Shown here: piece after piece, positions 8,776 to 15,662 of the stretch | Position numbering within the stretch: position 1 is the stretch's first letter | Layout of the letters: the number at the start of each line of letters is the position of its first letter | NCBI RefSeq assembly: GCF_946885725.1 | Contig: NZ_CAMPGZ010000084.1 | Coordinates: forward strand, 1-16,833 | Length of the DNA stretch: 16,833 nt | Direction of reading: 5' to 3' | Origin: an uncultured Nocardioides sp. | Lineage (GTDB): Bacteria > Actinomycetota > Actinomycetes > Propionibacteriales > Nocardioidaceae | Made by a program: the position numbers and the translations under genes | The notes under the pieces: generated by a model | Database searches by the model: none | What the model was told of the DNA's origin: nothing | Seen by the model: the letters and a program-made list of their open reading frames with translations, nothing else

Positions 8776-9732
8776 ATGTGTTTCGGGTACGACGGACACG
8801 CGGCTCTTCGTGAGTCGCTCGAAGGACGTGGGACGAGCCGCCGCTCGTTCCTCAAGGGCGCGGCGGCCACCGTGGCCGGCGCGACCGTGGCTGGGGGAGC
8901 CGCGGCGCCCGCCCTGGCGGCCGGCAACCCCGGCCGCCGGCGGGTGCCGCGGGGCAAGATCAGCATCCAGCTCTACACGCTGCGCTCGATCATGAACGGC
9001 GACGGTGTCGACAGCACGCTGAGCGCGCTGGCCGACATGGGCTACCCGCGGGTGGAGCTCGCCGGCCTCTACGGCCGCACCCCGGCGCAGATGCGGTCCA
9101 CCCTCGACGGCTTCGGGATCAAGGCGTCGTCGAGCCACGACGGCATCAGCGGCGGCACCGGCGCTCTGCACACCAAGCTGCAGAACGCCGTGACGCTGGG
9201 GCAGAAGTACGTCGTGGTGCCGTACCTCAACTCCTCCAGCCTGTCCGACTGGCAGCAGTGGGCCGACCAGATGAACGCCGAGGCGGCCGTCGCCAAGGGC
9301 TACGGGCTGCGCTACGGCTACCACAACCACGCCCACGAGTTCACGATCAACCTCGGCAACGGCGTGACGCCGTGGCAGGTGCTCACCGACCGGCTCGACC
9401 CGTCGCTGGTGCACCTCGAGGCCGACCTCTACTGGGTGGTGACCGGCGGGCTCAACAGCGGCGACGGCCTCGACGACCCGGAGCAGTTCGCCATCGACAC
9501 GATCAAGGCGGCACCGCAGAAGGTCCGGCAGTACCACGTGAAGGACAAGGAGTTCGCGCGGCCGAACACCGACGGCGACCACGTCGACCTCGGCACCGGC
9601 TTCATCGAGTTCGACCGGATCTTCGCGGCCCACCAGGTCGAGGAGTACATCGTCGAGAACGACTCCCCCGACGTCACACCGCTGCAGACCGCCGACGTCG
9701 GCTACGGCTACCTGCGGGACCTGCGCTTCTGA
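8776..9732 (+). CDS. Tat-exported sugar isomerase/epimerase-like TIM-barrel protein
   Basis: A 318-residue protein with a twin-arginine signal: S21-R22-R23-S24-F25-L26-K27, a hydrophobic Ala/Gly stretch and a likely cleavage near ALA-AG (about residue 49). The mature part is an AP_endonuc_2/xylose-isomerase-like barrel starting ISIQLYTLRS. Putative metal and catalytic residues are H183 and H185 with E188 in YHNHAHEF, E215 and D217 in HLEADLYW, H254 in YHVKDKE and E294 in YIVENDSPD. Tat export suggests it folds with its metal in the cytoplasm and acts outside the membrane, on a sugar or glycoside. The ATG has GGAAAGGGG upstream (about 8760-8768). Residues 1-20 (MCFGYDG start) precede the Arg pair as a long n-region. 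Copy 2 of the palindrome is fused to its TGA stop. Confidence 0.88.
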   Translation: MCFGYDGHAALRESLEGRGTSRRSFLKGAAATVAGATVAGGAAAPALAAGNPGRRRVPRGKISIQLYTLRSIMNGDGVDSTLSALADMGYPRVELAGLYGRTPAQMRSTLDGFGIKASSSHDGISGGTGALHTKLQNAVTLGQKYVVVPYLNSSSLSDWQQWADQMNAEAAVAKGYGLRYGYHNHAHEFTINLGNGVTPWQVLTDRLDPSLVHLEADLYWVVTGGLNSGDGLDDPEQFAIDTIKAAPQKVRQYHVKDKEFARPNTDGDHVDLGTGFIEFDRIFAAHQVEEYIVENDSPDVTPLQTADVGYGYLRDLRF

Positions 9733-10244
9733 CAACGATTCGTCTGCGATCCGCCCGCGTGGATCACCCCGTAGATCGCAGACGAATCGTTGTGCGCCGC
9801 GCAGGCGTCGGCGACCAGGACCACGCGGTAGCCGAGGGTGCTCGCGTCGCGCACGGTGGACTCGCAGCACACGTTCGTCACCGTGCCGGTGACCAGCACC
9901 GTGTCGATGCCGCGCCCGGACAGCAGCTCCGGCAGCGGCGAACGGCCCGGGAAGAACGCGCTCCAGGCCGCTTTCTCCACCAGCAGGTCCGTGTCGTCGT
10001 GCACGTCGAGCTCGTGCCACAGCCGGTCGCGGACCGGGCCGCTCCCGCCGGACGCGGCGTAGGTCGTCGCGACCTCGTCGCCGTAGAACTCCGTGTCCAC
10101 CGCCGTACGACGGGAGGGGGCGGGCACCACCCAGGCGACCGTCCCGCCGGCGTCCCGCAACGCCGCCGCAAGGGTGTTGACGTGCGGCACGACGCCTAAC
10201 GCGTACTCGTTCTGCTCGACGAAGAACGGCACGAGGTCCACCAC
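9708..10244 (-). CDS. Isochorismatase-family cysteine hydrolase, both ends altered by repeats (probable pseudogene)
   Basis: The central part is a typical cysteine hydrolase of the isochorismatase fold. It has the VVVDLVPFF strand with the catalytic Asp, LVEKAAWSAFFPG with the catalytic Lys, and VTGTVTNVCCES with the cis-peptide and nucleophile Cys. Both ends look damaged. Recognisable family sequence (SHAYEQLDPRRTALVV) extends in frame upstream of the first usable start (GTG 10244) to about 10291. No ATG or GTG lies in that stretch, so the start at 10244 puts the catalytic Asp at residue 3. At the C-terminus, similarity stops at VADACAA (about 9797); the frame then runs through repeat copy 2 and ends inside the convergent gene at 9708, adding a repeat-encoded tail (NDSSAIYGV onward). 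The last helices usual in the family are absent. Substrate unknown; probably inactive. Confidence 0.7.
   Translation of the reverse strand: MVDLVPFFVEQNEYALGVVPHVNTLAAALRDAGGTVAWVVPAPSRRTAVDTEFYGDEVATTYAASGGSGPVRDRLWHELDVHDDTDLLVEKAAWSAFFPGRSPLPELLSGRGIDTVLVTGTVTNVCCESTVRDASTLGYRVVLVADACAAHNDSSAIYGVIHAGGSQTNRCQKRRSRR
9732..9793 (-). repeat. 62-bp palindromic element, copy 2
   Basis: This is the most perfect copy: ACAACGATTCGTCTGCGATC (9732-9751) pairs over all 20 bp with 9774-9793, enclosing a 22-nt centre. Its first base is the last base of the TGA stop of the Tat-exported protein. The centre read on the - strand has TACGGGGTGATCCAC, so by loop motif it points along the convergent isochorismatase-like gene. 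It separates two convergent reading frames and is itself translated in the minus-strand one. Confidence 0.95.
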
Positions 10245-10293
10245 GACGAGCGCCGTACGACGCGGGTCGAGCTGCTCGTAGGCGTGGCTGCGG

Positions 10294-10355
10294 ACATTGA
10301 TTCGTCTGCGACTCGCCCGCGTGATTCACCCCGTAGATCGCAGACGAATCGTTGT
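10294..10355 (-). repeat. 62-bp palindromic element, copy 3
   Basis: GATTCGTCTGCGA (10299-10311) pairs perfectly with TCGCAGACGAATC (10338-10350). The outer right end is intact (GTTGT to 10355); the outer left end has changed to ACATT. On the - strand the centre reads TACGGGGTGAATCAC, and the intact end lies 6 nt after the stop of the SGNH esterase gene. Its orientation is the same as that of copy 2, so the two are direct repeats about 560 bp apart around the isochorismatase-like gene. Confidence 0.93.
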
Positions 10356-10361
10356 CTTGCT

Positions 10362-11219
10362 TCAGCCCAGGCCGAGCACCCGCACCGCGCGCTTGGCCAT
10401 GCGCGCCTCGCCGAGTGCGTTGGGGTGCACGACGACGGGGTTGGTGCCTTGCAGCACCGGCTCGACCCAGCGCACGCCGATCGGCTGGCAGGCGTCGTGG
10501 CCCTCGGAGACCTTGTTCATGTTGACGTACGTCGTACCGGTGGCGCGTGCTGCGCGGCGGACCGCGTCGTTGAGCACCCACTGGATGTGCCGGACGTAGG
10601 GCACGTCGCCCTCGGCGACCGGCATCCTGTCGAAGCAGCCGACCGCCTTCGGCATGATCCACGGGTAGCCGAGGATCGCGACCTCGGCCTTCGGCGCGCG
10701 GCGGTGCACGGCCCGAAGCGCCTTGACCAGCGCCGGGTAGGTCTTCTTCCGGATGGTGTCGGCGAAGGACGCGCCGTAGCGGTCCTTGCAGGGGCTGCCC
10801 TTGCCCAGCGTGCCGGCTCCGGCGACGCCGCACGACTGGATCGTGTTGATGAAGACGCTGCTGTCGTTGCCGCCGATAGTCATCGTGACCAGGTCCGTCC
10901 GCTTGGAGAGCGCCTCGAGCTGCGGCGGGACGCCGGGATACTGCGCGGCGAAGAAGTCGCCGGTGTCCGCGCCGCCGCAGGTGACGTCGGTGAGTCGGGC
11001 GCCCGTGCGCTGCGCGATCCGGTGCGGGTAGTTCGCGGTCGAGCGGGCGCACTGCGGGGCGGCCGTCGGGTCGGGCGGCAGCACACCGGAGGCGGCACTG
11101 TAGGAGTCGCCCAGCGCCACGTAGTCGAGCGGCTTCTTCGCCGCCGCCTGCGTCGGGGCCGTGAGCGTGGCCGCCGCGAGCAGCGCGGCGAGGACGGGGA
11201 CGGTCAGTCGGGTACGCAC
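10362..11219 (-). CDS. Secreted SGNH/GDSL-family esterase or lipase
   Basis: A 285-residue exported hydrolase. A short basic start (MRTR) and hydrophobic segment to about residue 20 form a Sec signal peptide, probably cleaved near TQA-AA (25-27). SGNH blocks are visible: GDSYSAASG with nucleophile S39, CGGADTG with the oxyanion Gly at 82-83, TIGGNDS with N118, and VHPNALG with H265 near the end. Several cysteines (C57 and C81 among them) suggest disulfides, as in Streptomyces secreted esterases. The substrate could be a lipid or an acetylated polymer. The GTG start at 11219 has no good ribosome binding site (TTGACCCTTCC precedes it), so the start is tentative and leaderless translation is possible. 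It is divergent from the alpha/beta hydrolase across a 99-bp gap in which I see no convincing promoter. Confidence 0.9.
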   Translation of the reverse strand: MRTRLTVPVLAALLAAATLTAPTQAAAKKPLDYVALGDSYSAASGVLPPDPTAAPQCARSTANYPHRIAQRTGARLTDVTCGGADTGDFFAAQYPGVPPQLEALSKRTDLVTMTIGGNDSSVFINTIQSCGVAGAGTLGKGSPCKDRYGASFADTIRKKTYPALVKALRAVHRRAPKAEVAILGYPWIMPKAVGCFDRMPVAEGDVPYVRHIQWVLNDAVRRAARATGTTYVNMNKVSEGHDACQPIGVRWVEPVLQGTNPVVVHPNALGEARMAKRAVRVLGLG

Positions 11220-11318
11220 GGAAGGGTCAACGCGCTAGACCGCCCGAGGTCACGCCACCGTCCGCGATGACTTCCCGGCGACGGGGCGGTCCACTCGGCA
11301 AGACCCCGAGGAGGACCC

Positions 11319-12197
11319 ATGCCCGAGCCCATCACCCACCAGCTCTCCCGTCCCGGCGTCACGCTGACGTACGACGTCCGCGGCGACGTGGCCGACGCGA
11401 CCCCGGACCGCCCGGTGCTCGTGCTCGTCGGGTCGCCGATGGGCGCTGCCGGCTTCACGACGCTGGCGTCACACTTCACCGACCGTCCCGTCGTCACCTA
11501 CGACCCGCGCGGCGTGGAGCGCAGCGTCAAGGACGAGCCGACCTCGGAGTCGACGCCCGAGGAGCACGCCGACGACATCGCCGCGGTCATCGACGCGCTC
11601 GGCGTCGAGCGGGTCGACCTCGTCGGCAGCAGCGGCGGCGCGGTCAACAGCCTGGCGCTGGTCGCGCGGCACCCGGGCAGGGTCCGGACGCTCGTCGCGC
11701 ACGAGCCGCCGGCCGTCATCAACCTCCCCGACGCCGAGTGGGCACTCGCGGCCAACGACGACATCGGCGCGACGTACCAGAAGGAGGGCATGGGCCCGGC
11801 GATGGCGAAGTTCATCACCCTGGTCATGCAGCAGGGCCAGATCACCGCGGAGTACCTGGAGCGGCCGGCACCCGACCCGGCGGCGTTCGGCCTGCCGACC
11901 GAGGACAGCGGCGACCGCACGGACGCGCTGCTCGGCCAGAACAACCGCACCTGCGTGCGTCACGTGCCCGACGTCGAGGCGATTCGCGCGAGCGGGACCC
12001 GCGTGGTCGTCGCCCGCGGCATCGAGTCGGGCGAGGAGCTCGCGGCTCGGTCGGCGAGCGCTGTCGCGGCGCTGCTCGGCCAGGACGCGGTGATGTTCCC
12101 GAGCAACCACGCCGGCTTCCTGGGCGGGGAGTACGGCCAGCAGGGCGACCCCGACGCGTTCGCGGCCAAGCTGCGCGAGGTGCTCGACGGCGCGTGA
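11319..12197 (+). CDS. Alpha/beta hydrolase
   Basis: A 292-residue cytoplasmic hydrolase with no signal peptide. The strand VLVLVGSPMGAA (34-45) carries the oxyanion-hole region. The nucleophile elbow is GSSGG (103-107) with S105, and the catalytic His is probably H264 in PSNHAGFLGG. A helical lid-like insert lies between about residues 125 and 220. The overall pattern matches the broad family that includes haloperoxidase-like and ester hydrolases; substrate is unknown. The ATG at 11319 is preceded by a clear ribosome binding site, GAGGAGGA (11308-11315). It ends tail to tail with the VWA gene, leaving a single base between the two stop codons and no room for a dedicated terminator. Confidence 0.9.
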   Translation: MPEPITHQLSRPGVTLTYDVRGDVADATPDRPVLVLVGSPMGAAGFTTLASHFTDRPVVTYDPRGVERSVKDEPTSESTPEEHADDIAAVIDALGVERVDLVGSSGGAVNSLALVARHPGRVRTLVAHEPPAVINLPDAEWALAANDDIGATYQKEGMGPAMAKFITLVMQQGQITAEYLERPAPDPAAFGLPTEDSGDRTDALLGQNNRTCVRHVPDVEAIRASGTRVVVARGIESGEELAARSASAVAALLGQDAVMFPSNHAGFLGGEYGQQGDPDAFAAKLREVLDGA

Positions 12198-12198
12198 G

Positions 12199-14166
12199 TC
12201 AGCCCGCGCGGCGCCGGCCCTTCCGGATACGCAGGTAGTCGGCGACGACGTACTCGCCGAGCCGGGACACGTCGGGGGTGAACACCCGGCCGCCGGCTCG
12301 GCGGGCCATCGCGTCGACGAACCGCTCCAGGCCCGGGTCGTTGCCGAGCATGAAGAAGTTGATGCCGGCGCCGTAGCGGGCCAGCTCGTCCACCTGCTGC
12401 ACGGTCGCCCGGACGGTCTCGTGCGTGGGCGGCCAGTTGAACACCGGGAAGCCGTCGGCGGCGACGTGCGCGGTCGGCTCGCCGTCGGTGACGACCAGCA
12501 CGACCGGCTCGGCGTCGGGGTGCCGGCGCAGGTGCCGCCCGGCGATCATCAGCGCGTGCTGCAGGTTGGTGCCCTGCACCCACTCCGGCTCGACGTCGGC
12601 CAGCTGCACCGGGTCGAGCCGCCGGGCGGTGCGGTCGAAGCCGATGATCTCCAGCGCGTCCTGCCGGAACCGGGTCGCGACGAGGTGCGACAGCGCGAGC
12701 GCGGTCTGCTTCATCGGCCCCCAGCGGCCCTCCTGGACCATCGAGAACGAGAGGTCGACGCAGAGCGCGACGGCGGCGGCGGTGCGGCGTTCGGTCTCGA
12801 CGACCTCGAAGTCGTCGACGTGCAGCCGGGCCGGGATGCCGCTGCCGCGGCGGAGCGCGTTGCCGACGGTACGCACGGCGTCGATCGGCAGCTCGTCGCC
12901 GAACTGCCAGGCGCGTGACGAGCCGGTGAGCTCGTCGGCGGACCCGGTGCGGTGGTCGGCGTGGTCGCCCGCGCCCGCGGCGTCGATCTGCGCGAACACC
13001 CGCTTGAGCGCGGTCTCCCCCAGCCGCCGTACGGCGCGAGGGGTGAGCTTGATGCCATCGTCGCCGCGCGTCAGGTAGCCCTGCCGCTCCAGCTCCCGCT
13101 CGAGCTCGCGCAGCGCCTGGAAGTCCGCGGCGGCGCCCGACCCGAGCTGCTGCTCGAGCACCTCGACGTCGACGTCGTCGAGGGTGCCACCGGGGTGCTC
13201 CATCGCGAGCGCCTGCTCCAGCGCCTCCAGGTCCGCCAGCTCGGCGACGGCCTGCACGGCGTCGCTGTAGCCGAGCGACTCGCCGCCCTCGCGCATCTGC
13301 ACCGGCCCACGGTCCATGCCTGGCCGCAGCGCGCGCAGGTTGTCGGAGAGCTGCGCCATCTGCGAGGCGAGGTCGGCGTCGGACAGCGCGTCGCTCATCA
13401 GCTGGGCGAGCTGCTCGCGCTGCTCAGGCGACAGCGAAGCCATCATCCGGTCGGCCGCGGCCTGCCGGCGGGCGAGCGCGTCGATCAGCTCGTCGACGTT
13501 CTCCGGGTTCTCCGGGAACAGGTCGCCGTGCTTGTCCATGAACTCGCGGAACTTGTCCTCGGTGTCCTCCCCGCGCGCGTGCGCCGCGAGCAGGTCGTTG
13601 AGGTCGGCGAGCATGTCCTTGATCGCCTGCATCGTCGCGGGATCGGGGTCCTGCAGCGCCTGCGTCAGTCCGGCGAACTGCGCGTCGAGCACCTCGCGCC
13701 GCAGCATGTCCTGGATCGCGTCGTAGGTCTGCTTCGCGGTCGGCGAGTGCCACTGGTAGTCGGCGAGAGCGCGTACGGCGCCGGCGGTGTCGTCGGGGAT
13801 CGTCGCGAGCTCCATCTCGGCCCAGCGGGCGTCGTCGCCCTCGTCGCCGGCCAGGGTGTCGCGCTCGTCGGCGAGGGCCTGGTCGAGGGCAGCGCGCACC
13901 TGGTCGAGCGTGCCGCCGAGGTCGCCGCGCCGGCGGGCGGCGTTGCGCATCCGGCGGGCACGGGCGGCGAGCTCGTCGAGACCGCGCCGACCGTCGAAGC
14001 CGCGGCGCAGCAGGTCCGCGAGCGCCTCGCGCATCGAGCCGCCGGCGAGGACGTCGCGACCGACCTCGTCGAGCGCCGCGCGTACGTCGTACGGCGGGGC
14101 GAGCGGGTCCGGCCCGCCGTGCCAGGGCCCGTAGCGGTAGCGGCCGTGACCGCCGTGGCGGGGCAT
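12199..14166 (-). CDS. VWA-domain protein, partner of the MoxR ATPase
   Basis: A 655-residue cytoplasmic protein. The first two thirds are charged and helical (many Arg, Asp, Glu, Ala), without a recognised fold. The C-terminal von Willebrand factor A domain has an intact MIDAS: D471-L-S473-F-S475, then T533 in GTNLQ and D561 in VTDGEP. The start ATG at 14166 (MPRHGGHGRYRYGPW) is chosen because it lies 2 nt after the stop of the ATPase gene; the open frame extends further but overlaps that gene. MoxR/VWA pairs act as chaperone-like machines that insert cofactors or remodel targets, with the VWA protein contacting the substrate. The target here is unknown. The very short spacing indicates translational coupling. 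Confidence 0.9.
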   Translation of the reverse strand: MPRHGGHGRYRYGPWHGGPDPLAPPYDVRAALDEVGRDVLAGGSMREALADLLRRGFDGRRGLDELAARARRMRNAARRRGDLGGTLDQVRAALDQALADERDTLAGDEGDDARWAEMELATIPDDTAGAVRALADYQWHSPTAKQTYDAIQDMLRREVLDAQFAGLTQALQDPDPATMQAIKDMLADLNDLLAAHARGEDTEDKFREFMDKHGDLFPENPENVDELIDALARRQAAADRMMASLSPEQREQLAQLMSDALSDADLASQMAQLSDNLRALRPGMDRGPVQMREGGESLGYSDAVQAVAELADLEALEQALAMEHPGGTLDDVDVEVLEQQLGSGAAADFQALRELERELERQGYLTRGDDGIKLTPRAVRRLGETALKRVFAQIDAAGAGDHADHRTGSADELTGSSRAWQFGDELPIDAVRTVGNALRRGSGIPARLHVDDFEVVETERRTAAAVALCVDLSFSMVQEGRWGPMKQTALALSHLVATRFRQDALEIIGFDRTARRLDPVQLADVEPEWVQGTNLQHALMIAGRHLRRHPDAEPVVLVVTDGEPTAHVAADGFPVFNWPPTHETVRATVQQVDELARYGAGINFFMLGNDPGLERFVDAMARRAGGRVFTPDVSRLGEYVVADYLRIRKGRRRAG

Positions 14167-14168
14167 CG

Positions 14169-15563
14169 TCAGACTCCGTAGACGGACCGGCCCGAGCCGT
14201 CGCGGGACGGGGTCTTGTCGATGCGGCGGGTCAGGTGCAGGCCCTCGAGGACGAGCTCGACGGCGGCCGCGACCTGGCCGGGGCCGGGCGGGCCGTCGCC
14301 GTACCCGAGCCGGTCGAGCACCTTGGCCAGCCCCGGCACGGTGCCGACCTGGTGCAGCAGCTCGTCGCTGGTGACCAGCTCGCCGGTCTCGACGGTGGCG
14401 CCCTCGGCGAACAGGTCGGTGAAGCCGGACAGGTCGAGGCCGTGCAGCCGCTCGCGGAAGGTCTCCGCGACCGCGACGCGCATCAGGTGGCCGACGACCT
14501 CCTCCTCGCGGCCCTCCTCCCCCATCTCGAACTCGACCTTGCCGAGCAGCGTCGGCAGCACGCCGGGCAGGTCGCACACGCGCGCGACCGCGACGTCCTC
14601 GCCGGTGCGCGCGCTGCGGCGCAGCGCCGAGGCGGAGATCGCCTCCACAGCGGCGATCGCGAACCGCGCGCTCACCCCGGAGCGCTGGTCGACCGACGGC
14701 GACTCGCGCAGACCGCGGGTCAGCCGGGCGACGGCCTCGATCAGGTGCACCGGGACGTCGGCGACGAGCCGGGCCTCCTGCGCGACCAGCACGATCTCCT
14801 CCTCGACCTCGTCGGGGTAGTGCGTGCGGATCTCGGCGCCGAAGCGGTCCTTGAGCGGGGTGATGATGCGGCCGCGGTTGGTGTAGTCCTCGGGGTTCGC
14901 GCTGGCCACCAGCAGCACGTCGACCGGCAGCCGCAGGCTGTAGCCGCGGACCTGGATGTCGCGCTCCTCCAGCACGTTGAACATCGCGACCTGGATGCGC
15001 TCGGCGAGGTCGGGCAGCTCGTTGATGCCGAAGACGCCGCGGTTGGTGCGCGGCAGCAGGCCGTAGTGCACGGTCTCCGGGTCACCCAGCGTGCGGCCCT
15101 CGGCGACCTTGACCGGGTCGACGTCGCCGACCAGGTCGCCGACGCTCGTGTCGGGGGTGGCGAGCTTCTCGACGTACCGCTCGTCGCGGTGCCGCCACGC
15201 GACCTTCAGGTCGTCACCCTGCTCCGCCGCCAACCGCCGGCAGCGCGAGCAGACCGGGGCGAGCGGGTCGTCGTTGATCTCGCAGCCTTCGACGTACGGC
15301 GTCCACTCGTCGAGCAAGGACGCGAGGGTGCGCATCAGGCGGGTCTTGCCCTGACCGCGCTCGCCGAGGAGCACGAGGTCGTGCCCGGCGAGGAGCGCGC
15401 TCTCGAGCTGCGGCAGCACGGTGTCGTCGAAGCCGACGATGCCCGGGAACGCGGGCTCCCCGGCGCGCAGCTTGGTCAGCAGGTTGTCGCGGATCTCGGC
15501 CTTGACGGAGCGGGACTGGTAGCCGGTGTCGCGGAGGGCACCCAGCGTCGTGGGTCGGCTCAT
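14169..15563 (-). CDS. MoxR-type AAA+ ATPase (magnesium-chelatase-like)
   Basis: A 464-residue AAA+ ATPase. Walker A is GERGQGKT (67-74). The Walker B region reads GVFGINELPDL (about 176-186), with N181-E182 where many AAA+ proteins have DE. Sensor 1 is SANPEDYTNRG with N223, and the PLKDRFGAEI segment carries an arginine (R240) at the usual arginine-finger area. A three-cysteine patch, C94 and C105-x-x-C108, sits in the insert after Walker A. ATG 15563 (MSRPTTLGALRDTG) is chosen; the frame is also open from GTG 15602, but that codon lies inside palindromic element copy 4. The ribosome binding site is weak. The gene directly precedes the VWA gene; together they form a typical MoxR/VWA unit. 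Confidence 0.9.
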   Translation of the reverse strand: MSRPTTLGALRDTGYQSRSVKAEIRDNLLTKLRAGEPAFPGIVGFDDTVLPQLESALLAGHDLVLLGERGQGKTRLMRTLASLLDEWTPYVEGCEINDDPLAPVCSRCRRLAAEQGDDLKVAWRHRDERYVEKLATPDTSVGDLVGDVDPVKVAEGRTLGDPETVHYGLLPRTNRGVFGINELPDLAERIQVAMFNVLEERDIQVRGYSLRLPVDVLLVASANPEDYTNRGRIITPLKDRFGAEIRTHYPDEVEEEIVLVAQEARLVADVPVHLIEAVARLTRGLRESPSVDQRSGVSARFAIAAVEAISASALRRSARTGEDVAVARVCDLPGVLPTLLGKVEFEMGEEGREEEVVGHLMRVAVAETFRERLHGLDLSGFTDLFAEGATVETGELVTSDELLHQVGTVPGLAKVLDRLGYGDGPPGPGQVAAAVELVLEGLHLTRRIDKTPSRDGSGRSVYGV

Positions 15564-15600
15564 GGAGACGAACCTACGCCCGCCCCACAACGGTCCGTCC

Positions 15601-15662
15601 ACAACGATTCGTCTGCGATGCGCCTTCGCAAATCACCCCGAAATTCGCAGACGAATCGTTGT
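15601..15662 (-). repeat. 62-bp palindromic element, copy 4
   Basis: ACAACGATTCGTCTGCGA (15601-15618) pairs perfectly over 18 bp with 15645-15662, enclosing a 26-nt centre. On the - strand the centre carries TTCGGGGTGATTTGC, keeping the CGGGGTGA motif although the rest has diverged. Base 15662 is shared with the stop codon of glgX (TCA, 15662-15664, on the + strand). It fills most of the gap between glgX and the downstream MoxR gene, leaving 37 bp before the MoxR start. Confidence 0.95.

Noticed and set aside
8689..10355. CRISPR array
   Set aside because: Copies are palindromic, 500-1000 bp apart with genes between them, and have no spacer pattern or cas genes.
7348..11052. 1234-codon minus-strand open frame
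   Set aside because: It runs antisense to two well-supported enzymes and through repeats; its sequence is low-complexity Arg/Gly/Val-rich, typical of the shadow frame of high-GC genes.
11238..11291. GACCGCC/GGCGGTC inverted repeat between the divergent hydrolases
   Set aside because: The 40-nt spacing and GC-only arms make chance pairing likely in this background.
14167..14577. Upstream extension of the VWA gene to 14577
   Set aside because: It would overlap the MoxR gene by about 400 bp; the residues there are Arg/Gly-rich shadow sequence, and ATG 14166 fits the 2-nt spacing.
8689..15662. Palindromic elements as integron attC sites
   Set aside because: Their size, imperfect symmetry and position at gene ends fit, and the ends resemble ...AAC and GTT core sites. 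The 7-nt cores do not match RYYYAAC/GTTRRRY, gene orientations are mixed, and no integrase is present.
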